Shown one piece after another: positions 62,045-64,000 of a stretch of DNA of 64,000 nt (within the stretch, counting starts at the first letter, position 1; each line of letters opens with the position of its first letter). Source of the stretch: Sulfurimicrobium lacus (GTDB taxonomy: Bacteria > Pseudomonadota > Gammaproteobacteria > Burkholderiales > Sulfuricellaceae); contig NZ_AP022853.1 in NCBI RefSeq assembly GCF_011764585.1, forward strand, positions 2,277,501-2,341,500, written 5' to 3'. The notes under the pieces are model-generated. The model was not told the DNA's origin. It made no database searches and worked only from the letters and a program-made list of their open reading frames with translations. Position numbers and translations under genes: made by a program.

Positions 62045-63778
62045 ATGACCCAGAAAATGTCCAGCCAGCGTCCTCATTCCTATCTGATCGCCGGCTTTAT
62101 CCTTGTCGTGCTGCTCATGTTGAGCCTGGCTGGACTGGGTGCGCAGCGGCTTGAAGTACTGAAAGGTCGTGTCGACTACATTTTGCAGGACCAGATGGTC
62201 AAAATCGACCTGACCCACAGGTTGCGCAGCATTACCCGCGAACGCATGATCCGCATGAATCTGATGACCATCACCAGCGACCCCTTTGTGCGCGACCAGA
62301 ATTATCAGGAATTTCTTGTGCTGGGCAACCGTTATATTGGAACGCGACACAAGCTTGAGGATCTGGTTAAGGGTGGAACCGAGACTGCCATGCTGGATCA
62401 GCTGCGCAACATGAGCATCAACGCCACCCCAATCCAGGAGCGCGTCGTTGAATTGGCCCTGGATAACCATCTGGAGCAGGCTCGCGCATTGCTATTTGAG
62501 AAATCCTTGTTAATCCAGCAGGAAATACTGGATCACTGCGATGTGATTCTGACCACATTCGAGCAGTCGAGTCAGTCCGCCATGGAACAGGCCAGACAGA
62601 CCTACCAGACAACCTACACCCTGATGATAAACCTGACCACACTGGCGGTGCTGCTCACAGCCGTTATCGGCATGATAGTGGTGCGCCGCATCAAGGCCGA
62701 CCGCGGTCAATTGCTGAGTGAAATCGCTGAAAGACGCAAGACCGAACAAGAGCTGCGCCATACCAAGGAAGGGCTGGAGCAGATAATATCCGAACGCACC
62801 GCGACATTGCGCGAAAATCTGGAGCGCCTGTCCGAAGCCCAGCGCATCAGTCACATGGGGCACTGGGAGTGGGATATCGTGACCAATGAATTACGCTGGT
62901 CAGACGAGATTTATCGCCTGTTCGGTTTGCAACCCACCGGTTTTGGCGCAACGCATGACACCTTCATGGCAGCAGTGCATCCGGAAGATCGACACATGGT
63001 CAACAACAGCGTTGAAAGAGCGCTGCGCAAGGAAGAAAACTATCAGGTCGAACACCGTATCATCTGGCCGGATGGCACCGTACGCCACATGCGCGAGAAA
63101 GGCGAGGTGGCTTTTGACGAGAATGGACAAGCACTACGCATGATCGGTACTGTTCGTGATATCACGGACGAACGTGAAAACGAGCAACGCCTGTGGCATC
63201 TCGCACACCATGATGCCCTGACCGGCCTTCCTAACCGCAGCCTGCTCTATGCCACATTGTCGCAGGCATTGACCCGGGCGAAGCGCAGCGGCAGCAAGGT
63301 GGCCCTGATGCTGTGCGACCTCGACCACTTCAAGTCTATCAATGATCGCTATGGCCATGACGCAGGCGATCAACTCATCGTCGAAGCAGGACGCAGAATC
63401 AAGTCCTGCATCCGGGAAAGCGATGTACTTGCCCGCCTGGGCGGTGACGAATTTACCGTCGTCATGGAAGATGTGCGAGATCCGGAAAATACTCGACAAG
63501 TTGCGCAGAAAATCACCGATGCGCTCAATGCGCCATTTGAACTGTCTGGCGAACACAGCGGGATGATCGGCGTCAGCATCGGTATTGCCCTGTACCCGGA
63601 AGATGCACCCGACATGGATGGGCTGCTGAAAAATGCCGATGTGGCCATACAAAGTAAAAGAGCGTGGCCGCAGCGGTTATTGCCTGTATGCCGCTCAGGA
63701 TTGAACTGGCGGATGACCCGCTGGAATAACATTAAAGCGCTCTTGCGAGAATCAACTATCCCCCGGTTGACGACATAA
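62045..63778 (+). CDS. Diguanylate cyclase with PAS sensor, C-terminal frameshift
   Basis: A 577-residue protein: two membrane segments (YLIAGFILVVLLMLSLAGLG; LMINLTTLAVLLTAVIGMIVV) around a four-helix sensor of about 150 residues, a coiled-coil linker, a PAS domain (GHWEWDIVTNELRWSDEIYRLF) and GGDEF (RLGGDEFTVVM). Near 63648 the frame shifts: NADVAI is followed here by QSKRAWPQ, while reading KVKERGRSGYCLYAAQD in another frame ends at a stop at 63702-63704, as in normal family members. So the natural end is about 25 codons earlier than the present stop; loss of two bases is the simplest explanation. Catalytic residues are intact. Confidence 0.85.
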   Translation: MTQKMSSQRPHSYLIAGFILVVLLMLSLAGLGAQRLEVLKGRVDYILQDQMVKIDLTHRLRSITRERMIRMNLMTITSDPFVRDQNYQEFLVLGNRYIGTRHKLEDLVKGGTETAMLDQLRNMSINATPIQERVVELALDNHLEQARALLFEKSLLIQQEILDHCDVILTTFEQSSQSAMEQARQTYQTTYTLMINLTTLAVLLTAVIGMIVVRRIKADRGQLLSEIAERRKTEQELRHTKEGLEQIISERTATLRENLERLSEAQRISHMGHWEWDIVTNELRWSDEIYRLFGLQPTGFGATHDTFMAAVHPEDRHMVNNSVERALRKEENYQVEHRIIWPDGTVRHMREKGEVAFDENGQALRMIGTVRDITDERENEQRLWHLAHHDALTGLPNRSLLYATLSQALTRAKRSGSKVALMLCDLDHFKSINDRYGHDAGDQLIVEAGRRIKSCIRESDVLARLGGDEFTVVMEDVRDPENTRQVAQKITDALNAPFELSGEHSGMIGVSIGIALYPEDAPDMDGLLKNADVAIQSKRAWPQRLLPVCRSGLNWRMTRWNNIKALLRESTIPRLTT

Positions 63779-64000
63779 AGCGGATGAGTTGCGTAGGTTG
63801 TTCCTGGAATTCATGTTTGAGCGGCTTGCGCCCGATGCCGTTGAGCAGCGCCTGTTCCAGCTGATCATCGCTGCAGCCGCTGCGCAGCAGGGTCCGCAGG
63901 TCTACCTTGTCGTCCTGGCCCAGGCAGAGATAGAGCGTGCCATCGACGGAGAGACGCACACGGTTGCAGGTGTCGCAGAAGTGTTGTGAGATCGGGGTGA
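63756..64000 (-). CDS. moaA: Molybdenum cofactor biosynthesis protein A, 3' end (partial)
   Basis: The C-terminal 81 codons of MoaA, which makes cyclic pyranopterin phosphate; the rest lies beyond the window. Seen are the C-terminal cluster pair FCDTCNRVRLSVDGTLYLCLG, then KVDLRTLLRSGCSDDQLEQALL and the invariant C-terminal SSTGG. Gene continues past 64000. A decayed copy of the same region is at 61896-61988. Confidence 0.9.
   Translation of the reverse strand, partial: TPISQHFCDTCNRVRLSVDGTLYLCLGQDDKVDLRTLLRSGCSDDQLEQALLNGIGRKPLKHEFQEQPTQLIRFMSSTGG

Overview
The window looks like chromosomal DNA of a GC-rich, sulfur-oxidising betaproteobacterium, in the general direction of Sulfuricella, Sulfuriferula or Gallionella relatives. 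That is an inference from gene content (soxXAYZ, DsrE, TauE and YeeE-type sulfur proteins, c-type cytochromes, an alternative F1-type ATPase subunit), not from any marker gene. No rRNA, tRNA, CRISPR array or intact insertion sequence was seen.

Layout. Every recognised gene from 1 to 53,408 is on the minus strand. (1) 1-5.3 kb: F1 beta subunit of an N-ATPase-like enzyme, an ATP-grasp-like protein, a phospholipase D family protein and a tandem universal stress protein. (2) 5.5-17.7 kb: sulfur and redox genes (two YeeE/YedE half-transporters, a secreted FmdE-domain protein, a ferredoxin-flavin reductase, DsrE, TauE) around a TolC-MFP-RND efflux operon. (3) 17.7-24.8 kb: M1-like peptidase, CDF metal exporter, thioredoxin/CcdA-like membrane protein, diguanylate cyclase, SCO1, and a broken atpD copy. 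(4) 24.8-31.3 kb: a short ModE, an operator palindrome and modABC, running on into OsmC, a lipoprotein, a thioredoxin-like protein and SufC/SufB-like proteins. (5) 31.4-39.6 kb: CcdA plus thioredoxin, HD-GYP protein, ion channel and a second TolC-MFP-RND set. (6) 39.6-47 kb: arsenic region with ArsR, rhodanese, two ArsC, Acr3, two ArsP-like permeases, two small redox proteins and a SigZ-like sigma factor. (7) 47-53.4 kb: a ten-gene co-directional set with HD-GYP protein, ECF sigma, zinc-finger anti-sigma, thioredoxins, CcdA (frameshifted), cytochromes and two secreted proteins sharing NPCAxK repeats. (8) 53.7-64 kb: SulP transporter, soxXAYZ, a Tat-exported binding-protein-like protein, a divergent histidine kinase/NtrC pair, a frameshifted GGDEF protein and the 3' end of moaA.

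How it fits together. Periplasmic thiosulfate oxidation (Sox), sulfur compound transport, disulfide relay (CcdA and thioredoxins) and metal or arsenic efflux dominate. Start codons overlapping the preceding stop (mostly ATGA) tie many genes into operons. A recurring oddity is short, truncated second copies of genes (atpD, the ferredoxin-reductase, moaA), which points to repeated local duplication and decay. The most coherent candidate for an undescribed system is the 47-53 kb operon; the 5.5-10.4 kb sulfur/redox module is second.
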